Assembly: GCA_028285035.1 (NCBI GenBank)
Contig: JANQQF010000182.1
Span: forward strand, 30,010-94,009
Length of the DNA stretch: 64,000 nt
Reading direction: 5' to 3'
Source of the DNA: Phycisphaerae bacterium
GTDB lineage: Bacteria > Chloroflexota > Anaerolineae > 4572-78 > J111
Below the pieces are notes generated by a model. It was given only the letters and a program-made list of their open reading frames with translations, ran no database searches and was not told where the DNA came from. Shown one piece after another: positions 29,298 through 36,091 of this stretch. The translations under genes were made by a program, and so were the position numbers. The first letter of the stretch is position 1. The number at the start of each line of letters is the position of its first letter.

Positions 29298-30179
29298 TTA
29301 TCCCCAATTCAAATCATTACTCAAATCGGCCAAAGAACGTTGCCCAGTCTTCTTCTTGCCCTTCATCTTCTCGGCCCCTTTTTTAGCTACGATTCGTTTG
29401 GCAATCATATCAGCCAAAACCTTATCAGGCATTTCTTTTGGCTGTTTCTTTTGCCATTCAACAGCATCCTGACCAGGCTCACAAATATCAAGATATGGAC
29501 AGTACCCGTGTCCCCAGTGATCACGTGGCAGAATGTCGTCTTCAGGCAATTCATCCATAGCTAAACCATCGAGCATTCGACGAATGCGGTAAAGCAAGTC
29601 CTCCATCATCACTGGATCTGGATAAACTTCGTAGGCTAAATGCTCCAAATTATCTCGATTCTCATAATAGATGATCGCCCCTTTGAGCGGAATTGTATGT
29701 TCATAATACTCACCAATACCCCATAAATAAATCTGAGCCTGTCGTACGTGCTCTTCTTTTGGAATTTTGGCTGCCTTCAATTTATCAAATTCACTCGCAG
29801 CCGTTGTTTTGAATTCTAAGGCCCAAAATCCAACGGCCCCAGGATCAACAGTTGCAGTGGGGGGAATATGTAAAATCCCGTCACAAAAGCCGTGAATACG
29901 GTACTCAGGCACCTCAAAAAATACTTCCTGGGCTAAACAAGTACGGGCTAAATCTCGTTGTAATCGCTCGTGGCTGTTTGTTCCCACGGAGAGTATACGG
30001 CCGATACGAGCATCAAGTGGGGGCTTTCGATGTCCTTGTAACTCAAAGGCTACATAAAGCATACACCCTTTGGCCAAGGAAGAGGGCTTAATATAAGTTT
30101 CTTTCTTTTTTCCATAGCGATCTTCTTGTAACCAGTTTAGGGCATAAGTCGCAGCTGTTGTCTTCTTCTTTCTAGGCAT
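29298..30179 (-). CDS. RecB/Cas4-like PD-(D/E)XK nuclease
   Basis: A 293-residue nuclease with the full RecB-family motif order: His70 in NSHERLQ, Asp100 in GFCDGIL, Glu122-x-Lys124 in ALEFKTT, and Q147-x3-Y151 in RQAQIYLWG. Cys39 (LAKGCMLY) and two cysteines near the C-terminus (GYCPYLDIC) resemble the Fe-S ligand arrangement of Cas4/AddB-type nucleases, although only three such cysteines are evident. The last ~40 residues are Lys-rich (KKGAEKMKGKKKTGQ), suiting DNA contact. It is the last gene of an operon with a HerA-type ATPase 17 bases upstream. No CRISPR repeats or other cas genes are near, so a Cas4 role in adaptation is unlikely; DNA-end processing with HerA is more plausible. Confidence 0.85.
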   Translation of the reverse strand: MPRKKKTTAATYALNWLQEDRYGKKKETYIKPSSLAKGCMLYVAFELQGHRKPPLDARIGRILSVGTNSHERLQRDLARTCLAQEVFFEVPEYRIHGFCDGILHIPPTATVDPGAVGFWALEFKTTAASEFDKLKAAKIPKEEHVRQAQIYLWGIGEYYEHTIPLKGAIIYYENRDNLEHLAYEVYPDPVMMEDLLYRIRRMLDGLAMDELPEDDILPRDHWGHGYCPYLDICEPGQDAVEWQKKQPKEMPDKVLADMIAKRIVAKKGAEKMKGKKKTGQRSLADLSNDLNWG

Positions 30180-30196
30180 TGTCCTACTCCGTCTGT

Positions 30197-31447
30197 TTAT
30201 CTAAAGAAGTATCGCGTTTCACCTGCGGTATTAATCCCGCTCAACGGGTCAACCTTGAACATAAAGGGGTATTGCGCGGTCACTCGTCCAACGGCCAGGG
30301 CATGTTTTTGGCGAAGACGGCGCACAAATGCAGCCATCGTCTCGTAATCAGTGGCCGCCCCCCGTGAAACATGGCGAACATCATCATCGAAGGGAATCCG
30401 CAACAAAAATAAATTATCCGCTTGACGCAAAATTGTCTCATCCAGCCCGTGAATCATATTCGTCACAAAAAAACTGGTGATCCCCAAATGACGCGCCCGA
30501 GTGACAATGTAGTCAATGCTCTGACGCGATACATAAAGGTGTGCTTCCTCGAAAAACATAAAGGGATAACGATGGGTCTCGTTATCGATCTCTTGGATGC
30601 ACAGTTCCTTAACCAACTCGATGATCGCCTGCACAAATCCTTCACGGGCTAAGTTGGATAAGGCAGAAACATCAATCACCAAGGCCCCACCGTTACGAAT
30701 TTTTTGAAATGCTTTGCTTAATGAGGCTCCTTCTTGAGCATTTCGAGAAAAAATCCGGGTATTTTTGAGTGCTTCCAACCGTGAACGAATCGCTTGATTA
30801 ACAACTAAAGAGTTCCCTCCACTGCCAAATTCATTTGATTCAGCCATTTGAATGAGTTGATCCAAGCCAATGTAGGGGGCCTCACCCTGTTCCTGCTCCA
30901 TCATCCGGGCTTCGTGCCACAGACGAATCAAACGGTTTTCAAAGTAGAGGGCAGAAACTTCGGGAAGACCAAAACGCTGGAGTAGGGTCATCAGAGGGGC
31001 CAGACCAAATTGGCGAACGCTCAAGCGAAAATTACCGCCTGCCTCTAAATGAATGATGCCAGGTTGAGTAACTTCGCCTGTTTCAGGATCAGTTTGAAGT
31101 TTGGGAAGATGAATATATTCACGATTGATATCAAAAACAATGCAGGGGGCACCGTTGCTAATGAGTTGTAACAGAATTACCTTTGAAAGATGGCTTTTGC
31201 CACTCCCTTTCACACCTGTCACAACATTAACCTTCTCTAAATCCTGTCCTTCAATAAAGAACTCTTGACCTGAGAGCGTATGCCCTAAGAATAAAGGGTG
31301 TCCCTGATCACGGGTAGCATTTGAAACGACCTCCTCATCGGAGGTCCGTACCACCTCTACATCACGTGTGGGGATCCACCCATCCCACTCTTCCCAATCA
31401 GTCGTTATTAGGCCGCCTGTTCGGCCATTGATTTGGGTTGCGTCCAT
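30197..31447 (-). CDS. HerA-type ATPase (DUF87), motor part
   Basis: A 416-residue FtsK/HerA-superfamily ATPase. Walker A is GVKGSGKSH (78-86), Walker B MFFEEAHLYV (~297-306), with the HerA-type segment VFDINREY after the first helix, an arginine-rich sensor region (VTRARHLGITSFFVTNMI, ~316-333) and ILRQADNLFLLR. It should form a hexamer that pumps double-stranded DNA. The N-terminal HAS barrel normally fused to HerA is reduced here and appears to be encoded by the small gene directly upstream, which overlaps this start by 40 bases in another frame. The partner nuclease follows 17 bases downstream, as NurA does in archaeal herA-nurA operons, but from the RecB family. Confidence 0.85.
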   Translation of the reverse strand: MDATQINGRTGGLITTDWEEWDGWIPTRDVEVVRTSDEEVVSNATRDQGHPLFLGHTLSGQEFFIEGQDLEKVNVVTGVKGSGKSHLSKVILLQLISNGAPCIVFDINREYIHLPKLQTDPETGEVTQPGIIHLEAGGNFRLSVRQFGLAPLMTLLQRFGLPEVSALYFENRLIRLWHEARMMEQEQGEAPYIGLDQLIQMAESNEFGSGGNSLVVNQAIRSRLEALKNTRIFSRNAQEGASLSKAFQKIRNGGALVIDVSALSNLAREGFVQAIIELVKELCIQEIDNETHRYPFMFFEEAHLYVSRQSIDYIVTRARHLGITSFFVTNMIHGLDETILRQADNLFLLRIPFDDDVRHVSRGAATDYETMAAFVRRLRQKHALAVGRVTAQYPFMFKVDPLSGINTAGETRYFFR

Positions 31448-31749
31448 TGAGCGACCTTTCTAATTTTGGCAATCGCCAATTTGAAATTACTCATCTCCGA
31501 CAATCCATCTTGGGAAAGTGCTGGCAACCCAAGTTCTTCTTCTGTAGGTAATTCTGAGATTAATTCCATCATCTCATTTAGGAGTGAGGGATAATTAATG
31601 GAACGAAATTCAATGACCTGAACAATCACACCTCGATCACTCCCCTTTTCGCGAAGCGTTAAATTTTCTCCGACTCGCAAATCCACTTCTTTGGGGTTAA
31701 AGAGTAACTCAACGATATCTCCCTTAATTTGTCTAATTTGGATATTCAT
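31408..31749 (-). CDS. HAS-barrel-like small protein of the HerA operon
   Basis: A 113-residue protein, beta-rich in its first ~60 residues (IRQIKGDIVELLFNPKEV, VGENLTLRE, GVIVQVIEF) and helical afterwards (NEMMELISELPTEEE; IAKIRKVAQW). The strand pattern, with a glycine-lined loop and a VIVQVIEFR-type strand before RSINYPSL, resembles the HAS barrel that caps HerA hexamers. AGGAGG precedes the ATG at 31749 with good spacing; a start eight codons earlier is possible. It is the first gene after the operator-bearing promoter, and its end overlaps the ATPase start by 40 bases, so either the HerA domains are truly split or a frameshift separates them. The domain call is inference from pattern. 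Confidence 0.6.
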   Translation of the reverse strand: MNIQIRQIKGDIVELLFNPKEVDLRVGENLTLREKGSDRGVIVQVIEFRSINYPSLLNEMMELISELPTEEELGLPALSQDGLSEMSNFKLAIAKIRKVAQWTQPKSMAEQAA

Positions 31750-31806
31750 CTGGGTAATCCTCCTGTTCGGCATTCTGATTTGTAAAAATCAATAACTGCC
31801 TTTGTG

Positions 31807-31823
31807 TTGAGTAATCAAGTCAA
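31807..31823. promoter_or_regulatory. Operator copy A (leader of the HerA operon)
   Basis: TTGAGTAATCAAGTCAA: one perfect half-site (CAAGTCAA) and one half with three mismatches to the palindrome at 31892. It sits between the promoter and the first start codon, about 58 bases before it. The flanking TTGTG is also conserved. Confidence 0.6.
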
Positions 31824-31874
31824 GATATTTTACAAAAAAAGAGATCAACTTACCTCTATTATTTTGACAAATGA

Positions 31875-31903
31875 AATATAACACAATTGTGTTGACTTGT
31901 CAA
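31875..31903 (-). promoter_or_regulatory. Promoter of the HerA-nuclease operon
   Basis: On the minus strand: -35 TTGACA (31903-31898), a 17-base spacer, -10 TATATT (31880-31875). The -35 lies inside the operator palindrome at 31892-31908, and the spacer holds a second perfect palindrome, AACACAATTGTGTT (31880-31893). About 120 bases of leader follow before the first gene. Confidence 0.75.
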
Positions 31904-31908
31904 GTCAA
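31892..31908. promoter_or_regulatory. Operator copy B (over the -35 of the HerA operon)
   Basis: TTGACTTG-T-CAAGTCAA, a perfect 8+1+8 inverted repeat covering the -35 box. Probable binding site of the XRE repressor encoded at 32911-33288. Confidence 0.75.
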
Positions 31909-31921
31909 GTTTTGATTGAGT

Positions 31922-31946
31922 AAAAAAGGCTCTGTTAAAAGAGCCT
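31922..31946 (-). terminator. Terminator of the XRE-ImmA/IrrE operon
   Basis: On the minus strand AGGCTCT pairs with AGAGCCT across a 6-base loop, followed by TTTTTT. It separates the metalloprotease gene from the HerA operon promoter 14 bases further on. Confidence 0.85.
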
Positions 31947-31975
31947 AGTACCAAACTTTTTTCACCCAAATGTTC

Positions 31976-32884
31976 TTATTGTTTAGCCTTTAATTGATTA
32001 ATATAACTAACATCTGCCTCAGCAATAGCGCGGTCGATCTTTCGCTCATACACCAGACACACTTCCATCAATGTTTGAGCAAAATCAGGGTCGGTGTCAG
32101 CATAAAGACGTCCCAAATTCCACGATAATGAAGCCTCTTCTCGTTCAAAGCCAGCAGCTTTAGCAATTTCGAGCGCTTGATGATAGGCATCTTTAGCTCG
32201 CGCAATCTGTCCAATTGTTGAGTATAACTGTCCTTGTCCAATAAGTCGATGTATCGCTTGGCGTTGATCGTGAGTTGAGAGGGATTGACTGGGATAGAGT
32301 TGCCCATTCGGGGCCACATACAGGCGCCCCATTGCTTCAAGCCGAATACGCAGGGCAGTAATTGATACCCTAAATTGATCTCGTAATTGATAAAGAGTCG
32401 GCCAATGAAACAGGTTAATGTCTTCAATCGTTGGCAATAAGAGAGACTCCGGCATCAACAGATAACTAGCGAACCGCTCGGCCTGCCACTCACGGCGGTC
32501 CTTGGCACTTTGCTTATAACGGCAAATATAATTCTGGTCAGAGGCATCCTCCCCTTCAGCCAAATGCAAATGATAATGACCAATTTCGTGCGCAATCGTA
32601 TACTCATAGACACCTGGAAATCGATCAAAGTAATCCATCCGACGTTCATTCAGGCGAATGGTCTGAGTACTAGGTAAAAGATAAGCCAAAATCGGCTCAT
32701 CCTCAGTATCAGGGATGCCCAACCATTCGATATTTAACTCAAGCAAAAAATCGGCGATTTTTTCCACTGGTACAGGTGGCTCAAATATAGGCTCAATCTC
32801 TTGTTCATATTGATCAAGTAAGGACTCGGCTAACTCTTCCAAATCGGCGTCGGAGAAAAAGGGAACTTGTGGATTAATTTTCAT
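31976..32884 (-). CDS. ImmA/IrrE-family metallopeptidase with C-terminal TPR-like region
   Basis: A 302-residue zinc peptidase-like protein. The active-site helix reads YTIAHEIGHYHLHL with HEIGH at 99-103, and the third ligand is probably the Glu/Asp-rich segment after AERFASYLLMPESLL, a phrase diagnostic for the ImmA/IrrE family. Residues ~210-295 form paired helices (GQIARAKDAYHQALEIAKAAG; EEASLSWNLGRLY) resembling TPRs and could act as a sensor arm. Known relatives cleave a partner HTH repressor: ImmA acts on ImmR in ICEBs1 and IrrE on DdrO in Deinococcus after DNA damage. Here the XRE gene is 26 bases upstream in the same operon. An AAGGT site precedes the ATG. Confidence 0.9.
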   Translation of the reverse strand: MKINPQVPFFSDADLEELAESLLDQYEQEIEPIFEPPVPVEKIADFLLELNIEWLGIPDTEDEPILAYLLPSTQTIRLNERRMDYFDRFPGVYEYTIAHEIGHYHLHLAEGEDASDQNYICRYKQSAKDRREWQAERFASYLLMPESLLLPTIEDINLFHWPTLYQLRDQFRVSITALRIRLEAMGRLYVAPNGQLYPSQSLSTHDQRQAIHRLIGQGQLYSTIGQIARAKDAYHQALEIAKAAGFEREEASLSWNLGRLYADTDPDFAQTLMEVCLVYERKIDRAIAEADVSYINQLKAKQ

Positions 32885-32910
32885 AATCGTTTACCTTATA
32901 AGATCTATAC

Positions 32911-33288
32911 TTACTCAGTCTCATCAAGAAACTTTTGGAGTTGTTTTTGGCTTATTTTCCGCGATTGGAGACGACGCAGAAGCACGCCAGCTTCAGGAAT
33001 CTCAGCTACAACTTCTTGCAAGGCTCGCTGGTCAAACTTCCCAGCTAAATCCAACAAGGCTTCAGGGTCTGTTTCAAGCAATTTTGCCAAACCACGAATC
33101 AATGGCTCACTTGGCAAAATTTCGAGACGATCATTCTCGATTTTGCTAATGTATGTAAAATCTGCCTTCAAACCAGTCGCTTGCAATTTCTCGGCCAAAT
33201 CTCGCTGAGTTAACCGTTGCATTCGACGTAATTTACGAATTGTTTGTCCAAAGGTTAAAGTACTCTCCTCTGAAACGTGTCCACTCAT
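32911..33288 (-). CDS. XRE-family HTH repressor, partner of the ImmA/IrrE peptidase
   Basis: A 125-residue regulator. The HTH_3 domain spans ~12-75: FGQTIRKLRRMQRLTQRDLAEKLQ, then the recognition part KADFTYISKIENDRLEILPSE, and a helical continuation PLIRGLAKLLETDPEALLDLAG. The C-terminal ~45 residues (VVAEIPEAGVLLRRLQSRKISQKQLQKFL) may dimerise the protein and hold the cleavage site, as in DdrO. Its own promoter and the HerA operon promoter share the same operator over the -35 box, so autorepression and repression of the nuclease operon are both predicted. The target assignment rests on gene linkage and motif position. Confidence 0.88.
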   Translation of the reverse strand: MSGHVSEESTLTFGQTIRKLRRMQRLTQRDLAEKLQATGLKADFTYISKIENDRLEILPSEPLIRGLAKLLETDPEALLDLAGKFDQRALQEVVAEIPEAGVLLRRLQSRKISQKQLQKFLDETE

Positions 33289-33419
33289 TTAACCAACTCC
33301 TAACCAGGTTCTTTGTAGATGGTCAATTCTCACAATCAACATTTAGTAGTCAAATTGTAAACTGGGGCTATTTAACCACTAGATGTAGTAAAGATTTGTG
33401 ATTTCCCGTCTGTATTTCT

Positions 33420-33448
33420 AGTGTATTCGTTTTGTGTTGAGTTGTCAA
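33420..33448 (-). promoter_or_regulatory. Promoter of the XRE-ImmA/IrrE operon
   Basis: On the minus strand: -35 TTGACA (33448-33443), 17-base spacer, -10 TACACT (33425-33420). The -35 lies within operator C exactly as in the HerA operon promoter. Leader to the XRE start is ~125 bases. Confidence 0.7.
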
Positions 33449-33453
33449 GTCAA
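33437..33453. promoter_or_regulatory. Operator copy C (over the -35 of the XRE operon)
   Basis: TTGAGTTG-T-CAAGTCAA, one base different from the perfect palindrome of copy B; the left flank TTGTG is identical as well. Confidence 0.7.
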
Positions 33454-33650
33454 GTTCGCCACTTTAACGAAATTTGTTTATTTCTTAATCTTCCTTTCAT
33501 AAATCGTTAACACATTTCTAATGTTGGCACCATACAATATAACCATTCAGGCAGGGACAACTGCAACAAAACAAAAAAGGGTTGTGCATAGAATTTGAGT
33601 AAAATTCGCCGCCCTTATCTTTACCATCAGCGACCCTATGCTTGATGTCA

Positions 33651-33681
33651 AACACCCCTTACAAATGAGGGGTGTTTTTTT
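33651..33681 (+). terminator. Orphan intrinsic terminator
   Basis: AACACCCC (33651-33658) pairs with GGGGTGTT (33669-33676), followed by seven Ts. It is oriented on the plus strand but no plus-strand protein gene lies upstream within this gap. Confidence 0.8.
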
Positions 33682-33714
33682 ATGAACCACATTTAGATCA
33701 CATATGATACTTTT

Positions 33715-33741
33715 TTGCCACATTGGGGAGTATGCTACAAT
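33715..33741 (+). promoter_or_regulatory. Extended -10 promoter of the small gene at 33778
   Basis: TTGCCA (33715-33720), 15-base spacer, TGCTACAAT with -10 TACAAT (33736-33741). The short spacer is offset by the TGn extension. Confidence 0.45.
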
Positions 33742-33777
33742 ATGCACCATCATATTCCAACAATTGAGGAGTAAATC

Positions 33778-34014
33778 ATGACCCGTGAAGAGACGCTAGA
33801 GTGGATCGACATTATTTTGGACTCATTGGATCAAAGTGAGATGATGGCTATTATACAGGAAAGTGCCGATCAATTTGATGGTGAATTTTTTGAGACGATT
33901 GATAGTGAAACAGAACGATACACAGCCGAAAACCAGAAAGATACAGCCGATCGTTTAACTGCGATTGCCAGAGCGATTGCAGTCGTACGTCAAAATCGTT
34001 CCGAAAATTTATAG
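33778..34014 (+). CDS. Small conserved-looking protein, paralogue of the protein at 10989
   Basis: A 78-residue acidic, predicted all-helical protein. It aligns end to end with the 74-residue protein at 10989 (MTREE versus MTHQE; QFDGEFF versus QCDGVFF). GAGGAG lies seven bases before the ATG. The stop is 14 bases before the site-2 protease gene, so the two are probably co-transcribed, whereas the paralogue stands alone. Function unknown; it may be a protein-interaction helix bundle. Confidence 0.6.
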   Translation: MTREETLEWIDIILDSLDQSEMMAIIQESADQFDGEFFETIDSETERYTAENQKDTADRLTAIARAIAVVRQNRSENL

Positions 34015-34028
34015 ATGCAGGATGAGGA

Positions 34029-35288
34029 ATGAATAACGGGCATTTTCAGAATACGATGTTGGATGGATCGTTAGTTGCAAAGTTACGTTCTGAGATAGAG
34101 GATATATTTCAAGTTGATGATATTGAAATTCCTCGTCAACTTTCAACAGACCAAGGTTTAATCCCACTTTTAGCCAGACAAAAAGCTCAAGAAGGAACTG
34201 TGCCAAAAGGTGTTGCTATTTTCGTTGGCGATCTTTTGTATTCCGACAGCGAGGTAGCCTATGATTTAATTGCTGAAAGATGGCGTCCTCATGAATTTAC
34301 GCCTCTGCTACGTCGTCATAAAGGCAAGGTTGGATTAGTTGCTGTAGCTGGTATTATTGAGGCTAAACCAAGTAATCCCGAAATCAATATGTGGATGGCT
34401 ATCGGAACCATTATTTCGATGATCTACACAGGCGCTGTATTTCAATGTGCGTGCTTCCTCCCAGCAACTTGGGAAGCGCTAGAAGCCGGCATCCTGTTAA
34501 TGTTAGCGATGATGGCGATTCTAGCTGCTCACGAATTTGGCCATTATTTTGCGGCTCGATATCACAAGGTCGATGTAACCTTACCATATTTTATCCCCCT
34601 ACCATTGCTTTCCCCTGTGGGCACCTTAGGAGCAGTCATCCAGCTCAGAAGTATGTTCAAAACCAAGCGACAGTTATTTGACATTGGGGTTGCAGGCCCT
34701 TTAGGTGGCCTCATTTTTGCTATCCCCTTAACATTTATTGGGGTAGCTACCTCGACAATGAGTTCTATTTCTCGTGACGGAACAACCAGTCTAGAGGGAA
34801 ACTCCATTGCCTATCTATTAATTAAATATTTTGTTCAGGGACAGCTTTTACCCAGCTTCGATGCTTACGCTGATCTATCATTTTCACAGGAATTTTTTCG
34901 ACTGCTAAGTGGTTCAATTCCGGAAGGTGGGGGAACTGATATCTTAATCAATCCAATTGCAACTGCTGCTTGGTTTGGTTTATTTATCACGGCACTCAAT
35001 CTGTTACCTGTCGGACAATTAGATGGTGGTCACGTTATTTATTGTTTATTAGGGGAAAAGGCTCAAGTCTTAGGTTTAATTCTAATTGGGGCAATGGTAG
35101 TAGCTGGTATTCTAATTTGGCCAGGTTGGCTTATGTGGGCCGCATTAGCTTTCTTTTTAATAGGCCCAGGCCATCCACCACCTCTTAATGATTTAGTTGA
35201 CCTTGATCCAAGACGTAAATTATTAGCCTATTTTATGATTTTTTTATTCCTAATACTATTCCTAATTACACCCTTTCAACCATTGTAA
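34029..35288 (+). CDS. Site-2 protease family membrane metalloprotease (M50)
   Basis: A 419-residue intramembrane zinc protease. Residues 1-~115 are soluble. The first catalytic helix carries HEFGH in LLMLAMMAILAAHEFGHYF (~162-180), and the third ligand is in LNLLPVGQLDGGHVIYCLLG (~318-337), matching the NxxPxxxxDGG motif. Several further hydrophobic helices complete the membrane core, including a hydrophobic pair at the C-terminus. Site-2 proteases cleave transmembrane segments of anti-sigma factors or other membrane proteins; the substrate is not evident. The N-terminal soluble domain replaces the PDZ domains of RseP-type members. Possible co-transcription with the small gene upstream. Confidence 0.9.
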   Translation: MNNGHFQNTMLDGSLVAKLRSEIEDIFQVDDIEIPRQLSTDQGLIPLLARQKAQEGTVPKGVAIFVGDLLYSDSEVAYDLIAERWRPHEFTPLLRRHKGKVGLVAVAGIIEAKPSNPEINMWMAIGTIISMIYTGAVFQCACFLPATWEALEAGILLMLAMMAILAAHEFGHYFAARYHKVDVTLPYFIPLPLLSPVGTLGAVIQLRSMFKTKRQLFDIGVAGPLGGLIFAIPLTFIGVATSTMSSISRDGTTSLEGNSIAYLLIKYFVQGQLLPSFDAYADLSFSQEFFRLLSGSIPEGGGTDILINPIATAAWFGLFITALNLLPVGQLDGGHVIYCLLGEKAQVLGLILIGAMVVAGILIWPGWLMWAALAFFLIGPGHPPPLNDLVDLDPRRKLLAYFMIFLFLILFLITPFQPL

Positions 35289-35300
35289 AACTATTTCAAC

Positions 35301-35339
35301 AAAAAAGGCCCCACAGTTAGTTAGCTTGTGGGGCCTTTA
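35301..35339 (-). terminator. Terminator between site-2 protease and V4R genes
   Basis: AAGGCCCCACA (35305-35315) pairs with TGTGGGGCCTT (35327-35337). Six Ts follow on the minus strand and three on the plus strand, so it mainly ends the V4R transcript and may serve both directions. Confidence 0.85.
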
Positions 35340-35366
35340 AAGTTTCACTTACATTTTTCAGTTGAT

Positions 35367-35990
35367 TTAATCTTCTTCTACGGGCTGCTTAGGGATTCGA
35401 TATACACAATTTGAGGCTCCGTTGGAAATACAAGCAACTTCTTCAACTTTATAAACCTTGCCCGTTGTCCAAGCCATTGCCTCGGTCAATGCACCAACTG
35501 ATACATAACAACATGGTTTATCGTGCGCTGGGCGCCAGCGACAGGGGGAGTCATCTTGGACATAGTAGAAAGCATCATCTTCTTCCATCAAACTACTCGG
35601 TTGCCCGACCTTTTCGGTTGCAGCTTTAGCAACTCGTTCCAAGATGAGTTTCATCCGAGTTTTTTCTGGCAAGGCTTTGAGCGCTACACCAGCTAAACCT
35701 AGAATAGCTGGTTGGTCTTTCAAACCAAACTGGAATGTGGCCTTACCAATCCGCAAAAGAATTGCCCGCGATCCACGTGGGCCATAAAAATCTTCAACGC
35801 CTTGTTGAATTGCACCGTAGTCAGAGAATTTATAATCTTTATCTAACGATCTCTCTGGGAAATTATCAATGTACTGTGTCAATTTGGCAGCATTCAAAAC
35901 TGCCTTTGTTCCATTTGCCCCCATGACCTCTTCAATCGAGTCCAACAAAATACGTATCGCTGCATTAGATATGGGGCGATCTTCTGCCAT
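35367..35990 (-). CDS. V4R (4-vinyl reductase) domain sensor-like protein
   Basis: A 207-residue soluble protein. The N-terminal half is helical (EEVMGANGTKAVLNAAKL; YGPRGSRAILLRIGKATFQFGL), and the C-terminal half carries the V4R domain with its cysteine-rich end: CRWRPAHDKPCCYVSVGALTEAM and EEVACISNGASNCVY. V4R domains bind small hydrophobic or metal-linked ligands and are found in bacteriochlorophyll-related proteins, XylR-type regulators and transport-protein-like subunits. It is about 40% similar by eye to the 50685-51314 protein. GGAGG precedes the ATG, and a strong TGTGGTATAAT promoter lies upstream. The partner genes are those of the signalling island. Confidence 0.85.
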   Translation of the reverse strand: MAEDRPISNAAIRILLDSIEEVMGANGTKAVLNAAKLTQYIDNFPERSLDKDYKFSDYGAIQQGVEDFYGPRGSRAILLRIGKATFQFGLKDQPAILGLAGVALKALPEKTRMKLILERVAKAATEKVGQPSSLMEEDDAFYYVQDDSPCRWRPAHDKPCCYVSVGALTEAMAWTTGKVYKVEEVACISNGASNCVYRIPKQPVEED

Positions 35991-36028
35991 TATATTACCT
36001 CCAGGATAAGAACTAAAATAATGGCAAT

Positions 36029-36057
36029 ATTATACCACACTTTAACAGAAGGGTTAA
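36029..36057 (-). promoter_or_regulatory. Promoter of the V4R gene
   Basis: On the minus strand: TTAACC (36057-36052), 17-base spacer ending TGTGG, and TATAAT (36034-36029). Confidence 0.75.
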
Positions 36058-36091
36058 GGTCTATTAATTTTTTCAGGGATAATAGGGAGAA

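Larger units (their letters stand above)
33289..33777. other. Intergenic region with divergent promoters and an orphan terminator
   Basis: 489 bases between the XRE gene and the small plus-strand gene. It holds the XRE promoter with operator C (33420-33453), a strong plus-strand terminator (33651-33681) with no protein gene upstream, and a promoter for the gene at 33778. The stretch between ~33540 and the terminator could encode a short RNA. Confidence 0.5.

Noticed and set aside
29298..31749. Cas4-like nuclease as part of a CRISPR-Cas locus
   Set aside because: No repeat-spacer array and no other cas gene is visible in the window; the HerA neighbour explains the nuclease better.
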